From Anoxybacillus thermarum (GTDB lineage: Bacteria; Bacillota; Bacilli; Bacillales; Anoxybacillaceae), in assembly GCF_000836725.1 (NCBI RefSeq), contig NZ_JXTH01000014.1, positions 1 through 46,608 on the forward strand: DNA of 46,608 nucleotides, in the 5' to 3' direction. This document shows, piece after piece, positions 1-7,298 of this stretch. Under the pieces are notes generated by a model that worked only from the letters and a program-made list of their open reading frames with translations, had not been told where the DNA came from and did no database searches. A program made the position numbers and the translations under genes. How positions within the stretch are numbered: position 1 is the stretch's first letter; each line of letters opens with the position of its first letter.

Positions 1-105
1 CTCCAAAAGGGCCGCCAACAAGACAGCGAACACCTTTTGAAGAGTTCTGACTAATTGTTCCTCCAGCTCTTTTAATAAAGGCCATTCTGTGGTAAAATGT
101 TTCAT
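1..105 (-). CDS. IS transposase, N-terminal fragment (probable ISLre2/UPF0236 family), runs off the left edge
   Basis: Read on the minus strand, an ATG at 105..103 opens a frame of 35 codons (begins MKHFTTEWPLLKELEEQL) that continues past base 1. This N-terminus looks like ISLre2-family (UPF0236) transposases; that is recognition by eye, not a search. A GGAGGG ribosome binding site lies about 10 nt upstream of the ATG, inside an inverted repeat. The rest of the element is missing because the window ends inside it. Its orientation matches the transposase C-terminus at the right edge (46463-46608). Confidence 0.6.
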   Translation of the reverse strand, partial: MKHFTTEWPLLKELEEQLVRTLQKVFAVLLAALLE

Positions 106-172
106 GGACTCTCTCCCTCCTGTTTTATTGATGTTGGTCATCACCATCATAGCAGGGAGAGAGTCCTTTTTG
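106..172 (-). mobile_element. IS terminal region with an internal inverted repeat that covers the transposase ribosome binding site
   Basis: GGACTCTCTCCCT at 106-118 is repeated as a perfect 13-bp inverted copy at 154-166, with a 35-nt loop. The outer copy shares GGACTCTC with 46416-46423 near the right edge, so it is the likely terminal inverted repeat. The inner copy touches the transposase ATG and contains its GGAGGG ribosome binding site. An RNA reading in from outside the element would fold this hairpin and hide the site. The exact outer end of the element is not certain; about 167-172 is my estimate. Confidence 0.55.
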
Positions 173-333
173 CATGACATTTGCTTTTTTCTACCGCGCT
201 TCGCTTGGTGGCCCCGACGAGCGTCGCGAACAAAAGTTCGCAACCCTCGTCGGGGAATCATTCCTGAATGTCACCCACAAATATTTTACTCACACCATTG
301 TGGGAAAGCGTTTCATATCGCTTTATTTTCCAA
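173..333. other. Non-coding stretch with strong hairpins between the IS end and the recA terminator
   Basis: No convincing gene. CCCCGACGAG (212-221) pairs with 246-255, and a nested GCGAAC (226-231) pairs with 236-241, giving one long two-part stem. A further 7-bp pair is CCCACAA (274-280) with TTGTGGG (298-304). Frames open here on the plus strand have no ribosome binding site and no family resemblance. In related genomes rny (ribonuclease Y) usually follows recA; it is not here, which fits an IS insertion or rearrangement at this junction. Confidence 0.45.
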
Positions 334-367
334 AAAAAGAGGGTGTTCCAGAAATAACGGAGCACCC
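334..367 (-). terminator. recA transcription terminator
   Basis: On the minus strand GGGTGCTCC (367-359) pairs with GGAACACCC (349-341) with one G-U pair, followed by a run of T (340-334). It lies about 60 nt past the recA stop codon, the normal place for the operon terminator. Confidence 0.75.
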
Positions 368-425
368 TTTCCATGACTATATATGCACATAATCACCTTT
401 TTATTGAAGCAAGGCGACCTTTTTA

Positions 426-854
426 TTATTCTAAAAAGTCTAGATCATCTTCGCGTACGGATGTCGTCGATGCCCCTGCTGTAATGCCATAATGTTGGCG
501 AATTTCACGTGCAATTTCTTCCATAATATGGGGATTTTCCTTTAAAAATTGTTTTGCATTTTCTCGTCCTTGTCCTAGTCGCTCATCTTTATATGAATAC
601 CAAGCGCCACTTTTTTGAATAATGTCGAGTTCAGCACCCATATCAATAATTTCGCCTTCTTTTGAAATTCCTTCGCCATACATAATATCTACATCCGCTG
701 TTTTAAACGGAGGCGCCACTTTGTTTTTCACGACTTTAATTTTCGTCTTATTTCCAACCATGTCGTTGCCTTGTTTAATTTGTTCTGCACGACGCACTTC
801 TAAACGAACAGACGCATAAAACTTCAATGCACGACCTCCAGGAGTTGTCTCTGG
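426..854 (-). CDS. recA: Recombinase RecA, exon 2 (C-terminal 142 residues)
   Basis: This is the 3' exon of recA, beginning with the codons for [13 protein letters not shown], the second half of the L2 DNA-binding loop. It continues through the C-terminal domain ([20 protein letters not shown]) to a stop at 426. No ribosome binding site precedes it and its first codon is not a natural start, so it must be joined to exon 1 (1839-2447) by RNA splicing. Joined, the two exons give 345 residues, the usual Bacillus RecA length, with no amino acid gained or lost at the junction. The acidic tail ends in DDLDFLE. Confidence 0.93.
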   Translation of the reverse strand, partial: PETTPGGRALKFYASVRLEVRRAEQIKQGNDMVGNKTKIKVVKNKVAPPFKTADVDIMYGEGISKEGEIIDMGAELDIIQKSGAWYSYKDERLGQGRENAKQFLKENPHIMEEIAREIRQHYGITAGASTTSVREDDLDFLE

Positions 855-1838
855 CACATCCTATAGATTTACCATCTCTATAGGGTGGACTATATCTTCA
901 TCTCCAAACATGGAGAGCCTTGCGCTTCCAGCAGTAGCCTATCCTCTGCTGTACCCTACTCAGTGGCAACATATGCCCCTTTCGGTAGTCTCTACACCTT
1001 CCTTACTATAAAAGTAGTAAGGCTTGGCACGGTATTACCCCATAAATCTTGGAGGGCTCCACCGTTAGCACGAAGTATACAAACTTCGCACACCCCTAGG
1101 CAATCGGGTTCACAAGGTTTTTTTCTTGCTATCACTAGCAAGGGAAACCCAGAGTAAATTGCTTAATTTTTTCTGTTACATGTTCAATATTTTGTAGTTC
1201 TTTTTCGTATATAACCAAATAACGATAGCCTTTTTTTGATAAATATTCTCTCTTTCTAACATCTCGATCTTGTACCTTTTTTGTTGAGTGAGCCCATTCA
1301 CCATGGACATCGATACAATGTTTTCTTCCAAGATAAAAATCAATAGACCATTTATCTATTCGTTTTTGTTTTATATACGCTAGATCAAGTTGTTCAAGAA
1401 TTTGTTCAACCTGTTGCTCGATTTGTGTATCAAAGTTTTTCCGTCGAACCTTCACCCCAAGTTCTTTTCTTCTCTTTGCCACACAAGTATCAGTTACACC
1501 ATACTTTTTAGCAATCTCTACGTGGGATAAATAAGGATTTCTTAACTCCCTCTCAACCTCTTCTGTTTTGGGTAAATACACCTTCCAATGTCTCTGCCTC
1601 TGTATTCCTAAAAGTTTGATGATTTCCCCAATCCTTCGAGGATCTAACCGTGTTTCACGCGATATTTCGGTTAATTTCTTGTTCGAATTTTGAACGATAT
1701 AATCAACTTGCCACTGCTCTATATTTCTAAATGTTCTATTTCCCACTTTAACAACCAAATCATATCTCCTCCTAGAGAGAGGATATAGAAAGAACTACAA
1801 TTTGTGAACATGTAACGAAATTAAGCAACCATATATCG
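855..1838 (-). other. Group I intron in recA (984 nt) with an internal homing endonuclease gene
   Basis: RecA coding sequence stops after ...FGN (AAT, 1841-1839) and resumes at PETT... (CCA, 854-852). The intervening 984 nt follow a 5' exon ending in U and end in G (855), as group I introns do. In the 3' part, GAGACTAC (993-985 on the minus strand) can pair with the classic 3' P7 sequence AAGATATAGTCC (898-887). The exon-1 frame closes five codons into the intron (stop at 1821), so this is not an intein. A candidate P1 pairs exon GAAAU with AUUUC (1821-1817) but would place U-A rather than the usual U-G at the splice site. Group I introns in recA are known from Bacillus anthracis and from Bacillus phages. 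The site splits the DNA-binding L2 loop codons. Confidence 0.9.
1135..1758 (-). CDS. Intron-encoded homing endonuclease, Vsr-like EDxHD family (I-Bth0305I type)
   Basis: A 207-aa protein encoded wholly inside the recA intron, in the same direction as recA. It starts at TTG (1758) behind AGGAGG. The N-terminal half has two helix-turn-helix-like segments (about residues 30-52, LTEISRETRLDPRRIGEI, and 75-98, HVEIAKKYGVTDTCVAKR), probably for DNA recognition. The C-terminal half (about 115-200) resembles the very-short-patch-repair nuclease fold: WSIDFYLGRKHCIDVHGEW then RDVRKREYLSKKGYRYLVIY. This arrangement matches the I-Bth0305I family, whose founder lies in a recA intron of a Bacillus thuringiensis phage. 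The expected role is to cut intronless recA near the insertion site and spread the intron by repair. The frame is intact, so the nuclease may be active; its cleavage site cannot be read from sequence. Confidence 0.85.
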   Translation of the reverse strand: MVVKVGNRTFRNIEQWQVDYIVQNSNKKLTEISRETRLDPRRIGEIIKLLGIQRQRHWKVYLPKTEEVERELRNPYLSHVEIAKKYGVTDTCVAKRRKELGVKVRRKNFDTQIEQQVEQILEQLDLAYIKQKRIDKWSIDFYLGRKHCIDVHGEWAHSTKKVQDRDVRKREYLSKKGYRYLVIYEKELQNIEHVTEKIKQFTLGFPC

Positions 1839-2447
1839 ATTTCCAAACATAACTCCTACTTTTTCCCTTATTTGGTTAATGAAGATGGCGATCGTTTTAG
1901 ATTTGTTGATGGCGCCTGATAGTTTACGTAACGCTTGGGACATGAGTCGCGCCTGCAATCCAACGTGAGAATCGCCCATTTCTCCTTCAATCTCTGCCTT
2001 CGGAACAAGAGCTGCAACTGAGTCAATGACGATAATGTCAACTGCCCCGCTTCGCACGAGCGCTTCGGCGATTTCTAACGCCTGCTCCCCTGTATCTGGC
2101 TGTGAAAGCAACAATTCATCGATATTGACCCCTAATTTTTCAGCATAAACAGGGTCTAACGCATGTTCCGCATCAATAAATGCGGCTTGCCCCCCTTGCT
2201 TTTGCACTTCTGCAATCGCGTGAAGGGCAACCGTTGTTTTCCCCGAAGACTCTGGACCGTAAATTTCAATAATACGTCCGCGCGGATATCCTCCTACGCC
2301 TAGCGCAATATCAAGGGCAAGAGAGCCGCTCGATACCGTCGAAATTTGACGATCTGTTTGCTCCCCTAGCTTCATAATTGAACCTTTTCCAAACTGTTTC
2401 TCAATTTGCTTTAACGCTTGTTCTAATGCTGCTTGACGATCGTTCAA
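1839..2447 (-). CDS. recA: Recombinase RecA, exon 1 (N-terminal 203 residues)
   Basis: The 5' exon of recA, starting at TTG (2447) behind AGGAGGAG. It encodes the RecA core ATPase: Walker [10 protein letters not shown] at about residues 65-73, Walker B ([10 protein letters not shown]) near 140 and the L1 loop. It ends at the codon for N in VGMVFGN-type sequence (here KVGVMFGN), in the L2 loop. RecA forms the recombination filament on single-stranded DNA and triggers LexA self-cleavage. Unspliced, the frame adds only RYMVA before a stop at 1821, giving a truncated protein lacking half of L2 and the C-terminal domain. A LexA box and promoter lie just upstream, so recA has an SOS promoter separate from cinA. 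Confidence 0.95.
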
Positions 2448-2498
2448 AGAAACTCCTCCTTTTGCTCGTGAAAAATAAAGCAGTAACTGCTACTTATT

Positions 2499-2548
2499 AC
2501 TATACAGCTTTTCTATTTATTTGCCAAGAAAAATCGAATAAGTGTTCG
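2499..2548 (-). promoter_or_regulatory. recA SOS promoter with LexA (DinR) box
   Basis: On the minus strand CGAACACTTATTCG (2548-2535) matches the Bacillus LexA box CGAAC-N4-GTTCG with one mismatch. It lies directly upstream of a promoter: -35 TTGGCA (2527-2522), 17-nt spacer, -10 TATAGT (2504-2499). The box sits between the cinA stop (2553) and the -35. A small palindrome AGCAGTTACTGCT (2491-2479) follows in the 5' leader. Confidence 0.85.
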
Positions 2549-2552
2549 TAAA

Positions 2553-3785
2553 TTAATGTAGCAGCTGTAGTAAATAATAACAACCGTATTTCGCTGTACG
2601 CATCCGAATGGCTCGGCGTCCGCCTGATAATGTAAGGGCAAATGTCTTTGTCCTTCGTTCTGTTGCAATTCCTATCCATACCGTTCCTACTGGCTTTCCT
2701 TCCAACTCGTCCGGTCCTGCAACACCTGTAAAACTAATACCGATATTGCTTCCGCAAAGCTTTCGAACATTTTCTGCCATCAACTGCGCGCATCGTTCAC
2801 TAACTGCCCCCTCCGTTTGTAATACTTCTTTCGGCACATGGAGCACATTTTCCTTTATTTCATTCGTATAACAAACAACTCCCCCCGCGATAACTGTAGA
2901 AGCCGTTGGGAGTGCTGTCATTTCTTCTAAAAATAAACCTCCCGTTAAACTTTCAGCAACAGCGAGCGTCTGATTGTTTTCTTTCAATGTAGCTAACAAT
3001 TTGCTAAACAACGTGTCATCATTATAACCGTAAAAGTAAGGATGAACGCGGGCTAAAATGTTTTGCTCCAACTCATCAATGAGCCGCTTTGCTTCTTCTT
3101 CACGCTCATGCTTCGCTGTTAAGCGAAGAGTTACTTCGCCATCAGACGCCAGCGGAGCAATCGTCGGATTTGTTTGAGCATCGATGAAATCCTCGATTTC
3201 TGCTTCTAACTGTGATTCACCGATATGAAAAAAGCGGAGAACACGTGAAACAATTTTCTCGCGAACATGACGTTTTTGCAATAAAAAAGGACGTCCATAT
3301 TTGATGAACATCGGTTGCATTTCTTTTGGCGGACCCGGGAGGAGCATGTACGTGATGTGATCAACAGTAAGTGCCATTCCCGGAGCCATCCCATGTTCAT
3401 TTTTTAACACATAACTTCCTTCCAATACGAGCGCCTGCTTTCGATTGTTCGGGGACATCGGGCGCTTCGTTTTCGCAAAATAATCACAAATAGAACGCCA
3501 TGCTTCTTCATCTAAAACGAGCGATTTATTTAACATGTTTGCAATCGTTTCTTTCGTTAAATCGTCTTTTGTCGGACCAAGTCCCCCTGTGAAAATAATT
3601 AAGTTCGAGCGTTGCTTCGCTACTTCAATCGCATGTGTAAGTCTTTGAGGGTTATCGCCAACAACCGTATGGTAATACACATCTATTCCTATTTCAGCTA
3701 ATTGTTGCGATAAAAACTGAGCGTTCGTATTTGCAATTTGACCAAGTAAAAGTTCTGAACCGACCGCAATAAGTTCTGCTTTCAT
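2553..3785 (-). CDS. cinA: Competence/damage-inducible protein CinA (nicotinamide mononucleotide deamidase family)
   Basis: A 410-aa protein starting [16 protein letters not shown], with a GGAG-type ribosome binding site before the ATG. The N-terminal COG1058 domain (about 1-170) has the molybdopterin-binding-like motif [11 protein letters not shown]. The C-terminal domain (about 250-405; [20 protein letters not shown]) is the CinA/PncC domain, which in several bacteria deamidates NMN for NAD salvage. The Bacillus gene order cinA-recA is kept and cinA is often co-induced in competence. Length is normal for Bacillus and the gene looks intact. It lies 21 bp downstream of pgsA. Confidence 0.95.
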   Translation of the reverse strand: MKAELIAVGSELLLGQIANTNAQFLSQQLAEIGIDVYYHTVVGDNPQRLTHAIEVAKQRSNLIIFTGGLGPTKDDLTKETIANMLNKSLVLDEEAWRSICDYFAKTKRPMSPNNRKQALVLEGSYVLKNEHGMAPGMALTVDHITYMLLPGPPKEMQPMFIKYGRPFLLQKRHVREKIVSRVLRFFHIGESQLEAEIEDFIDAQTNPTIAPLASDGEVTLRLTAKHEREEEAKRLIDELEQNILARVHPYFYGYNDDTLFSKLLATLKENNQTLAVAESLTGGLFLEEMTALPTASTVIAGGVVCYTNEIKENVLHVPKEVLQTEGAVSERCAQLMAENVRKLCGSNIGISFTGVAGPDELEGKPVGTVWIGIATERRTKTFALTLSGGRRAIRMRTAKYGCYYLLQLLH

Positions 3786-3806
3786 CTTTCTCCCATCCCT
3801 TTTTAT

Positions 3807-4385
3807 TTACTTTGAATGACGAAATGCGTGTTTATTTTTCGCAAAGTAATCCCATCCTGACCAAATCGTGAAAACAAGTGCAGCCCACAACGAGATGTCC
3901 GCAAACGGAAACGACAAAAGGGAAAAGGGAAGATTATGCAAAAGAAGCGCAGCAATCGCTACAATTTGCGTCCACGTTTTAATTTTTCCAAGCATATTCG
4001 CTGCTACCACTTCACCTTCTCCCGCTAATACAAGCCGTAATCCGGTTACAGCAAATTCACGGCTAATAATGACAATGACGATCCATGCAGGAGCTAAGCC
4101 TAATTCGACAAGCGCAATGAGCGCAGCAGATACAAGTAATTTATCTGCGAGAGGGTCTAGAAACTTCCCTAAATTCGTTACTAATCCATATTTTCGTGCA
4201 TAGTATCCGTCAACCCAATCTGTTGTTGATGCGATAATAAAAATAAGCGCAGCTATGGCGTGTGTTACCGGTAGCTGTTCTGTTCCGATTTGAATCACAC
4301 CGAAATCAATCGGTGCCAACAGAAAAATAAGGAAGAAAGGAATAAGAAGCATTCGCGCAATCGTAATTTGATTTGGTATATTCAC
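3807..4385 (-). CDS. pgsA: CDP-diacylglycerol--glycerol-3-phosphate 3-phosphatidyltransferase PgsA
   Basis: Integral membrane enzyme that makes phosphatidylglycerol phosphate, the first committed step to phosphatidylglycerol and cardiolipin. The 192-aa product begins (M)NIPNQITIARML. I chose the GTG at 4385 because TTGGAGG lies 8 nt upstream; an ATG at 4415 in the same frame would overlap the end of ymfM. The CDP-alcohol phosphatidyltransferase signature is present as D(G)..AR....G..LD.LADK (TDWVDGYYARKYG ... GKFLDPLADK, about residues 50-80). Four or more hydrophobic segments follow. It lies between ymfM and cinA in the conserved order. Confidence 0.93.
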   Translation of the reverse strand: MNIPNQITIARMLLIPFFLIFLLAPIDFGVIQIGTEQLPVTHAIAALIFIIASTTDWVDGYYARKYGLVTNLGKFLDPLADKLLVSAALIALVELGLAPAWIVIVIISREFAVTGLRLVLAGEGEVVAANMLGKIKTWTQIVAIAALLLHNLPFSLLSFPFADISLWAALVFTIWSGWDYFAKNKHAFRHSK

Positions 4386-4414
4386 AACACTTACCTCCAA
4401 CACTTCATCCAACA

Positions 4415-5272
4415 TTATTGTTTTTTATACAGAATATTAATATCTTGGCGCACATGATCGTTTGGATTGACAGGATATTCAAGCGTCTGCCCGTTTATTT
4501 TTACTTCTGCATTCAATGTTTGTCCGATGACTAACAATACCTCTGTTTCATTTGTTAAATCAAATGTTTCGGATTGATTTGCATACATCATTTTCCGTGC
4601 AAACGCCTTTCCTTTTCCGTTTTTCACTTCAATCCAAGCGTCACCTTTTGTTGCAATGTCAATGATCAATTGCTCTCCTGTCACTTCAAGTGTCGATCTT
4701 CTCCCGTTCGTTTCAATTACTTTAACCGTCGCTTCTAATGGTTGTTCCTGCTGTTCATTTTCTCCTTCGTTTTCAAACTGTTGCTCACTTTGTTTTTCCG
4801 GTTGTTGCTCGTTTGCTTGCTCGGACTGTTCAAATTCTGTCTTTTCGTTAATCACTTGCTCTTGTGGTTTTTCGTTTACCGTCCGATTTTGGAAAAAAAA
4901 CCAAAGAACAACAGCCACTCCAATCACTAATGTACCGATCAAAATTTTCGGAAGAACATCGAGCACTTTTGCGCCTTGTTCTGATAATTGTCGCGATTTT
5001 ACACGCGATAGTTCGCCAGGAAGTTCTTCTTGTTGGGCATTTGGAATTTCGTTTGCATATTGCTCAAACAGTTCGTCAGCATCGAGGCCGACTGCCTCGG
5101 CATATTGCCGAATAAATGCTCGAACATAAAATTTCCCTGGCATAATGACATAATTTCCTTGTTCAATTGCGATTAAATATCGTTTTTGAATTTTAGTGAT
5201 TTCTTGCAAATCATCTAAACTCATATGACGCTGTTCTCTCGCTTCTTTCAAACGCTTCCCTAACTCTGTCAA
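4415..5272 (-). CDS. RodZ-like helix-turn-helix membrane protein (YmfM)
   Basis: A 285-aa protein. Residues about 1-75 form an Xre/Cro-type helix-turn-helix (LGKRLKEAREQRHMSLDDL, then EITKIQKRYL). A linker leads to one transmembrane segment (about 105-128, ILIGTLVIGVAVVLWFFF), an extracellular Q/E-rich linker of about 55 residues, and a C-terminal DUF4115-type beta domain. This is the RodZ layout; RodZ links MreB to the wall-elongation machinery. I prefer the TTG at 5272, 6 nt after GGAAGGTG, giving MTELGKRL; a GTG at 5281 would add three residues. It lies between ymfK and pgsA. Confidence 0.88.
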   Translation of the reverse strand: MTELGKRLKEAREQRHMSLDDLQEITKIQKRYLIAIEQGNYVIMPGKFYVRAFIRQYAEAVGLDADELFEQYANEIPNAQQEELPGELSRVKSRQLSEQGAKVLDVLPKILIGTLVIGVAVVLWFFFQNRTVNEKPQEQVINEKTEFEQSEQANEQQPEKQSEQQFENEGENEQQEQPLEATVKVIETNGRRSTLEVTGEQLIIDIATKGDAWIEVKNGKGKAFARKMMYANQSETFDLTNETEVLLVIGQTLNAEVKINGQTLEYPVNPNDHVRQDINILYKKQ

Positions 5273-5290
5273 CGGAAACACCTTCCATCT

Positions 5291-6082
5291 TTAAAAATCG
5301 ATACTTGAAAATCCGTCATTTCCAAAAAATGAGGAATGATCAACGAGATCATACGTAATTTCCTCATCTGCATCGTGACGCAATTCAATGATATAGTCAA
5401 AGTCATCGAGCTTATATTCTGTATGCCTTACAAAAATGTCAGGATGTTCAATCACTTTCGTCGCCGGTAGACGCATGAGCTCACGAATAAGTTGCCAATG
5501 TCGCTCGTTTGACCGACGCGTCGAAACAATCCCGTCAATAATAAAAACATTATTTTCGCTATATTCATCTTCGATTAATTGACTACGAATCGTCTGTTTA
5601 ATTAATGTAGAAGAAACAAACAACCAACGCTTGTTTGCACACACGCTCGCAGCTACGATCGATTCCGTTTTCCCCACGCGTGGCATACCGCGAATTCCAA
5701 TTAACTTATGCCCCTCTTGTTTAAACAGCTCTGCCATAAAATCAACGAGCAAACCTAACTCGTCTCTAACAAAGCGAAACGTCTTTTTGTCATCAGCATC
5801 GCGCTGAATATAACGCCCATGCCGAACAGCAAGACGATCCCGAAGCTTCGGTTCACGTAATTTCGTTACAGTAATATCTTCCATCGTCGCTAAAATGGAT
5901 TGTAAGCGCTCAATTTGTTCATGACTTTTACATAACAAAAGCATACCTCGACGCGAATCATCCACTCCGTTAATCGTGACGATATTAATGGAAAGCATGC
6001 CAAGGAGCGATGCGATATCTCCTAACAACCCCGGGCGATTCATATGTATTTCATACTCTAAATACCATTCTTTTTTCTCCAT
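5291..6082 (-). CDS. ymfK: DUF3388 protein YmfK with ACT-like and P-loop-like regions
   Basis: A 263-aa protein of the YmfK (DUF3388) family found next to ymfM in Bacillus. Residues about 1-75 (YEIHMNRPGLLGDIASLLG ... INIVTINGV) look like an ACT ligand-binding fold. Residues about 128-140 (IGIRGMPRVGKTE) resemble a Walker A motif, and FIIDGIV near 180 could be the B strand. It therefore looks like a ligand-sensing NTP-binding protein, but no activity is established to my knowledge. It follows a terminator after ymfJ, so it probably has its own promoter and leads the ymfK-ymfM-pgsA-cinA run. Confidence 0.85.
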   Translation of the reverse strand: MEKKEWYLEYEIHMNRPGLLGDIASLLGMLSINIVTINGVDDSRRGMLLLCKSHEQIERLQSILATMEDITVTKLREPKLRDRLAVRHGRYIQRDADDKKTFRFVRDELGLLVDFMAELFKQEGHKLIGIRGMPRVGKTESIVAASVCANKRWLFVSSTLIKQTIRSQLIEDEYSENNVFIIDGIVSTRRSNERHWQLIRELMRLPATKVIEHPDIFVRHTEYKLDDFDYIIELRHDADEEITYDLVDHSSFFGNDGFSSIDF

Positions 6083-6222
6083 ATACCCCTTCTCCCCTTT
6101 ACGTTACACGATGCGATCATTTAAGCAACGCTTTGTCGAAACACGCATGTATGTTTATTTTACCATTTGAATGCGAGAATGAAAAGAATGGACGACCGTT
6201 TTTTGTGAACAGATAAACATAG

Positions 6223-6253
6223 TAAAACAAGCTGGTGGATATCACCAGCTTGT
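6223..6253 (-). terminator. Terminator after ymfJ
   Basis: A perfect 11-bp stem ACAAGCTGGTG / CACCAGCTTGT (6253-6227) is followed on the minus strand by TTTT. It lies 12 bp past the ymfJ stop and separates the ymfF-H-I-J unit from ymfK. The 180 bp between ymfJ and ymfK hold nothing else recognisable. Confidence 0.85.
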
Positions 6254-6264
6254 GCCTACATGAC

Positions 6265-6513
6265 TTATTTATTTTGGACAAGTTTAATCATCATGTTTGC
6301 AATAGCATGTTGCTCTTGCTCATTTGCCACATGCCACAAATCGGCAAGTACACGCTCTTCTGGGTTTTTCGGATCGACTTGTTTCGCCAAATAATCCCCA
6401 ATTTGATAAGCAATATCCGAAATGACTTGCTGGTTCATCCCTTGCTCTTGTGCTTGATGAAGACGATCAGCTAAAAAGCTTTTCCATTGTTCAAAATTAT
6501 CAAGAACAGACAT
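6265..6513 (-). CDS. ymfJ: DUF3243 small protein YmfJ
   Basis: An 82-aa soluble, helical, acidic protein (MSVLDNFEQWKSFLADRL ... NMMIKLVQNK) of the DUF3243 family. The ATG at 6513 is chosen because AAGGAGGT lies 7 nt upstream; a TTG two codons earlier sits directly against that site. It is the last gene of the ymfF-H-I-J cluster. No function is established. Confidence 0.85.
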   Translation of the reverse strand: MSVLDNFEQWKSFLADRLHQAQEQGMNQQVISDIAYQIGDYLAKQVDPKNPEERVLADLWHVANEQEQHAIANMMIKLVQNK

Positions 6514-6578
6514 ATGCAAACCTCCTTGAAATTCGTTTCAAGAACAGTTTGCCTCACAACATAAAAAATTATGCTTGC

Positions 6579-7292
6579 TTAACAATACCAACCGCCATTT
6601 ACAGATAAAATTTGTCCTGTAATATACGATGCATGATCAGAAATTAAAAATGACACAGCTTTTGCCACATCTTCCGGCTTCCCTACTCGCCCGAGTGGAA
6701 TATCATCAATTAGCGCTTCCATCTCTTCTTCGGTAAACTCATGAAGCATCGGCGTATCAATGGCCCCTGGAGCGATCGCATTGACTCGTATGCCACTTGG
6801 AGCCACTTCTTTTGCTAACGCTTTAACGAATGTATTTTGCGCACCTTTTACCATCGAATATAACACTTCGCAAGACGCACCTGTTAGCCCCCAAATGGAT
6901 GAAATTACTACAATTTGTCCACGACGTTGTTGAATCATAGAAGGCAACAGTCGTTTTGTCAGTAAAAATGGACTTGTTACATGTAGTTGCACCATTTGTT
7001 CTACTTGTTCATTAGTCATGTCCGTCATCAATCCATACGCACTCATTCCACTATTATGAATGAGCACGTCAATAGGATGGAAAATAGAAGACATTAACAC
7101 ATCTACCCCAGAAGGATGAGATAAATCAGCTTGAATCGCATATGTGTCTGTGGATATTTCTTTCATTACATGTCGAACGGATTGCTCATTTTTGTAGTAA
7201 TGTAAGTATAAACTATACCCATCTTTAGCAAGCTGCCGAGCAATTTCTTGCCCAATTCCCCCGCTCGCTCCCGTAATTAAAGCATATTTCAT
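6579..7292 (-). CDS. ymfI: SDR-family reductase YmfI (EF-P 5-aminopentanone reductase type)
   Basis: A 237-aa short-chain dehydrogenase/reductase. The NAD(P) motif TGASGGIGQEIA lies at residues 7-18, NSG near 85, and the catalytic Ser-Tyr-Lys set at about 137-155 (VVISSIWG ... LYSMVKGA). The C-terminus ends in the FabG-like GQILSVNGG. In B. subtilis, YmfI reduces 5-aminopentanone to 5-aminopentanol on the Lys of elongation factor P; orthology here rests on the conserved position between ymfH and ymfJ. A general 3-oxoacyl-ACP-reductase-like role is the alternative. Confidence 0.88.
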   Translation of the reverse strand: MKYALITGASGGIGQEIARQLAKDGYSLYLHYYKNEQSVRHVMKEISTDTYAIQADLSHPSGVDVLMSSIFHPIDVLIHNSGMSAYGLMTDMTNEQVEQMVQLHVTSPFLLTKRLLPSMIQQRRGQIVVISSIWGLTGASCEVLYSMVKGAQNTFVKALAKEVAPSGIRVNAIAPGAIDTPMLHEFTEEEMEALIDDIPLGRVGKPEDVAKAVSFLISDHASYITGQILSVNGGWYC

Positions 7293-7298
7293 CTCATT

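Noticed and set aside
89-392. Plus-strand frames of 72-95 aa beside recA
   Set aside because: They cross the IS hairpin, a long stem-loop and the recA terminator, so they are not genes.
885-1157. Open frame on plus strand across the 3' part of the recA intron
   Set aside because: Lies antisense to the intron's structured core, has no ribosome binding site and no family resemblance.
855-1838. Intein in RecA
   Set aside because: The exon-1 frame stops five codons into the insert and the nuclease has its own start, so the protein could not be spliced out.
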